Assembly (NCBI RefSeq): GCF_019049285.1
Contig: NZ_JAGMUL010000062.1
Location: 114,541-178,540 of the forward strand
Direction: 5' to 3'
From: Streptomyces sp. AC550_RSS872
Lineage (GTDB): Bacteria; Actinomycetota; Actinomycetes; Streptomycetales; Streptomycetaceae
DNA: 64,000 bases
The translations under genes were made by a program, and so were the position numbers. The stretch's first letter is position 1, and every line of letters begins with the position of its first letter. The notes under the pieces are model-generated. The model did no database searches. It was not told the DNA's origin and saw only the letters and a program-made list of their open reading frames with translations. Shown piece after piece: positions 62,235 to 64,000 of the stretch.

Positions 62235-63184
62235 CTCAGGATCTCTCCCTGCACCTCGCCGAAGATGACGACCTCGTCGCCCGGACGGACTGTGCGGATC
62301 CGGCGCACCCAGAGCACGATGCCCTGCTGCGGCGCGCGGACCTCCTCCAGCACGTTGCCGTAGTGGTCGGAGATGGTCCCGATCAGGTCGCCTTCCTTGC
62401 AGGTCTCGCCCGGCTCGGCGTGGGAGACGAAGAAGCCGCCGGCGTCGGAGCGGGCGAAGGTGCCGGAGACGGTGGTGTAGCTGTCCCGCAGCTCTGTCTC
62501 GCCGTCGATCATCCCGAGCTGGCGCAGGATGTTGCGGACCGAGTGCATGTGCTGCTCGACGTTGGTCTCGCGATACGTGGCGCCACCGCACTCGATGGTG
62601 ATGGCGGGCTTGCCGGCTTCGAGGACGGGGTGGCGGACCGTGCCGCCCCACTTGCCGCCCTTCCAGACCAGCTCGTGCCCGGCGGCGAGCGCGATGTCCG
62701 TCGCCAGGTCCTCGTAGCCGCCCTGGAGGATGACCAGCGGGGCGATCTCGCCGTAGGCGCCACCGGTGTGCAGGTCGACCACGGCGTCGACGGCGGGGAC
62801 GACCTTCTCGACGAAGGTGGCGGCCAGACGCTGCGAGTACGAGCCCTCCGCGTCGCCCGGGAAGATGCGGTTGAGGTTGAGGTGGTCGATGCCGCTCGCG
62901 CGGGCCGCCGCCTCGAAGGCCGGGGTGTTCAGGCAGGGGATGCCGACGACCGTGCCGCGCAGGGTGGCCGGGTCGAGGTCGGCGAGGACGCGCCGGATGG
63001 CCTCCTGGCCGTCGTACTCGTCGCCGTGCACGCCCGCGTCCACACACAGGACCGGGCCGTCCTGGGCGCCGTTGACGACGATCAGCGGGATGCCGAGCTC
63101 CACGCCGTAGCTGCTGGTGCCGACCGGGATGAGGCCCTGGGCGCGCTCGCCCGGAGCGACGGTCAGTGGACCGATGGAGTACAT
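62228..63184 (-). CDS. succinylglutamate desuccinylase/aspartoacylase family protein
   Basis: 318 residues of the M14-like zinc deacylase family. The zinc site is visible in DAGVHGDEYDGQEA (His and Glu) and in VVDLHTGG (third ligand His). TIECGG provides the likely catalytic glutamate region, and the C-terminal GETCKEGDLIGTISDHYGNV block is the beta-barrel end of this family. GAAAGGAAC precedes the start. It hydrolyses an N-acyl amino acid; the DoeB deacetylase of ectoine breakdown is one member. The neighbouring aminotransferase and ALDH remnants would fit a former pathway of that kind. Confidence 0.88.
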   Translation of the reverse strand: MYSIGPLTVAPGERAQGLIPVGTSSYGVELGIPLIVVNGAQDGPVLCVDAGVHGDEYDGQEAIRRVLADLDPATLRGTVVGIPCLNTPAFEAAARASGIDHLNLNRIFPGDAEGSYSQRLAATFVEKVVPAVDAVVDLHTGGAYGEIAPLVILQGGYEDLATDIALAAGHELVWKGGKWGGTVRHPVLEAGKPAITIECGGATYRETNVEQHMHSVRNILRQLGMIDGETELRDSYTTVSGTFARSDAGGFFVSHAEPGETCKEGDLIGTISDHYGNVLEEVRAPQQGIVLWVRRIRTVRPGDEVVIFGEVQGEILSC

Positions 63185-63205
63185 GTTGTTCCTTTCATAG
63201 GTGGT

Positions 63206-63530
63206 TCACAGGCGGGCCGATGCCTCGGCGAGCGTGCCTGCGGGCAGGCCGGCCTCGGGCAGTCGGCGCGGGATCAGGCCGACGATCAGTTCTGTGCGGG
63301 CGGTGCTGCTGGACCCGTGGTCGTCGAGGTCGCCGAAGGACTCACACGAGTAGATGAACTCGGGCCGCGGATGTCGCCGACGACGGGCAGGCCGGTAAGG
63401 CCGCCCTGCGCTTGGCCAGGTCGTCCTGGAGGTCGCGGACGTGGTCCAGGATCCGGTCCCGCTCCGTGATGTGGAGGTTGCGCGGGCGATGGCCGCGCTC
63501 AGCGGGTGCCCGGCGAAGGTGCATCGTGTG
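63206..63530 (-). pseudogene. frameshifted remnant of a class III aminotransferase
   Basis: On the minus strand TFAGHPLSAAIARA is in one frame, NLHITERDRILDHVRDLQDD continues in a second, and LTGLPVVGDIRG in a third. Together they match the late part of class III (omega) aminotransferases: TYSGHPxxxAxAxANL, EREGLxExV, LVGDVRGxG. At least two small indels separate them. The following stretch, PEFIYSCESFGDLDD to the stop at 63206, is open but I do not recognise it. The PLP lysine region is missing, so the gene is broken. A sequencing or assembly error is a less likely explanation for two shifts plus a missing N-terminus. Confidence 0.6.
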
Positions 63531-63597
63531 CCTCCCCGGCCGGGGGAAGGGGAGCGGCCGAGGGTGGTGGTTGGGGGCGGCTGGGGGTGGGGGCTGC

Positions 63598-64000
63598 CTA
63601 TGGGCGGGGATCGGCCTCGTCGGGTTCGGTGCTGCCTACGCCGGGGATGTGGAGGGCGGTGGGGCGCGTGGCCGTGTCGGGGTCCCACGGGATGGCCAGG
63701 GCGGCCAGTTCCTTGCCGGGGGCGACGGTGAGGCCGTGCATGCCGTAGAAGATCCGCCCGTCGGCCGGGGCGTGCACCGTGTGCTCCCGGCCGTCGACCG
63801 GGTCGACGATACGGCCGAGGAGGTCGCCCTCGGCGACTTCGCCGATGACGTCGGCGTCGAAGGAGAACTCCGGGTACCACAGGCCGGTGGCCTCGGCGGT
63901 GACGCCGCCGGACCAGACCCATGCGCGGATCGGTGCCGGGGTGGAGCCGTCCTGGTCGAGGACGCCCAGGTGGCGCAGTGCCTTCAGCAGGCCGTCGACG
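63598..64000 (-). CDS. second M14-like deacylase, C-terminal part only
   Basis: The gene enters from the right edge and ends at a TAG at 63598. The visible 133 residues include VDGLLKALRHLGVL, TGLWYPEFSFDADVIGEVAE, GDLLGRIVDPVDGREHTVHA and PADGRIFYGMHGLTVAPGKE. This is the C-terminal barrel found in the deacylase at 62228, but clearly diverged from it. It is therefore a second succinylglutamate desuccinylase/aspartoacylase-type gene in the same orientation. The zinc site lies outside the window. Confidence 0.7.
   Translation of the reverse strand, partial: VDGLLKALRHLGVLDQDGSTPAPIRAWVWSGGVTAEATGLWYPEFSFDADVIGEVAEGDLLGRIVDPVDGREHTVHAPADGRIFYGMHGLTVAPGKELAALAIPWDPDTATRPTALHIPGVGSTEPDEADPRP

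Noticed and set aside
1..64000. CRISPR arrays, tRNA/rRNA genes, insertion sequences and attachment sites
   Set aside because: None was seen on reading. Repeats found are conserved domain codons, carrier-protein motifs and the three promoter copies.

Overview
The window is high-GC actinomycete DNA. Nearly every gene has the strong third-position G/C bias of Streptomyces and its relatives, many genes start with GTG, and the content (type I PKS, NRPS, MbtH protein, HTH protein with a small zinc finger) fits that group. About 57 kb is one hybrid NRPS-PKS biosynthetic cluster. The last 6 to 7 kb is an unrelated catabolic region, partly decayed.

Left flank (1-3,900): a translationally coupled minus-strand pair (aldo/keto reductase, then a JAB/MPN-like protein cut by the window edge), a Sfp-type phosphopantetheinyl transferase that can prime the carrier proteins, and a zinc-finger plus helix-turn-helix protein that is the only regulator-like gene beside the core.

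Core part 1 (4,199-38,651): acyl-ACP/CoA dehydrogenase; FAAL-ACP-C-A(Gly, with an inserted luciferase-like monooxygenase)-PCP; KS-AT-KR-ACP-C-A(beta-Ala-like)-PCP; C-A(Asp-like)-PCP; KS-AT-DH-KR-ACP-C; MbtH; type II thioesterase; PCP-C-A(unknown)-PCP; a CocE/NonD hydrolase carrying an NRPS docking domain; a PCP-thioesterase didomain; and a free-standing luciferase-family oxidoreductase. Most junctions are ATGA/GTGA overlaps, so this is one or two operons. Read in order, it suggests an N-acylated chain of Gly, acetate, beta-Ala, Asp, acetate and at least one or two more residues.

Core part 2 (39,040-57,216): a heterodimeric ABC exporter with complementary degenerate ATP sites, a threonine-synthase-like PLP enzyme, two KS-AT-KR-ACP proteins, a cysteine-dioxygenase-like cupin, an A(Ser)-PCP protein with an FkbM methyltransferase inside the A domain (predicted O-methylserine), and a flavin reductase that could serve the luciferase-like domains.

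Three near-identical promoter elements (TTGAC, 17 bp, GAGTAT inside an invariant CTAAGAGTATG) precede the dehydrogenase, the 23.4 kb PKS and the ABC exporter. Each is followed by an unusually long leader of about 250 nt. They probably tie the three transcription units into one regulon.

Right flank (57,386-64,000): a LysR regulator reading rightwards, then a minus-strand array: hydroxypyruvate/2-oxo-tetronate isomerase, Asp/Glu-racemase-like protein, four-carbon acid sugar kinase and two M14-like deacylases. Among them lie gene remnants: N- and C-terminal pieces of aldehyde dehydrogenase and a frameshifted class III aminotransferase.

I do not recognise the product as a known compound. The substrate calls come from specificity residues read by eye and are predictions.
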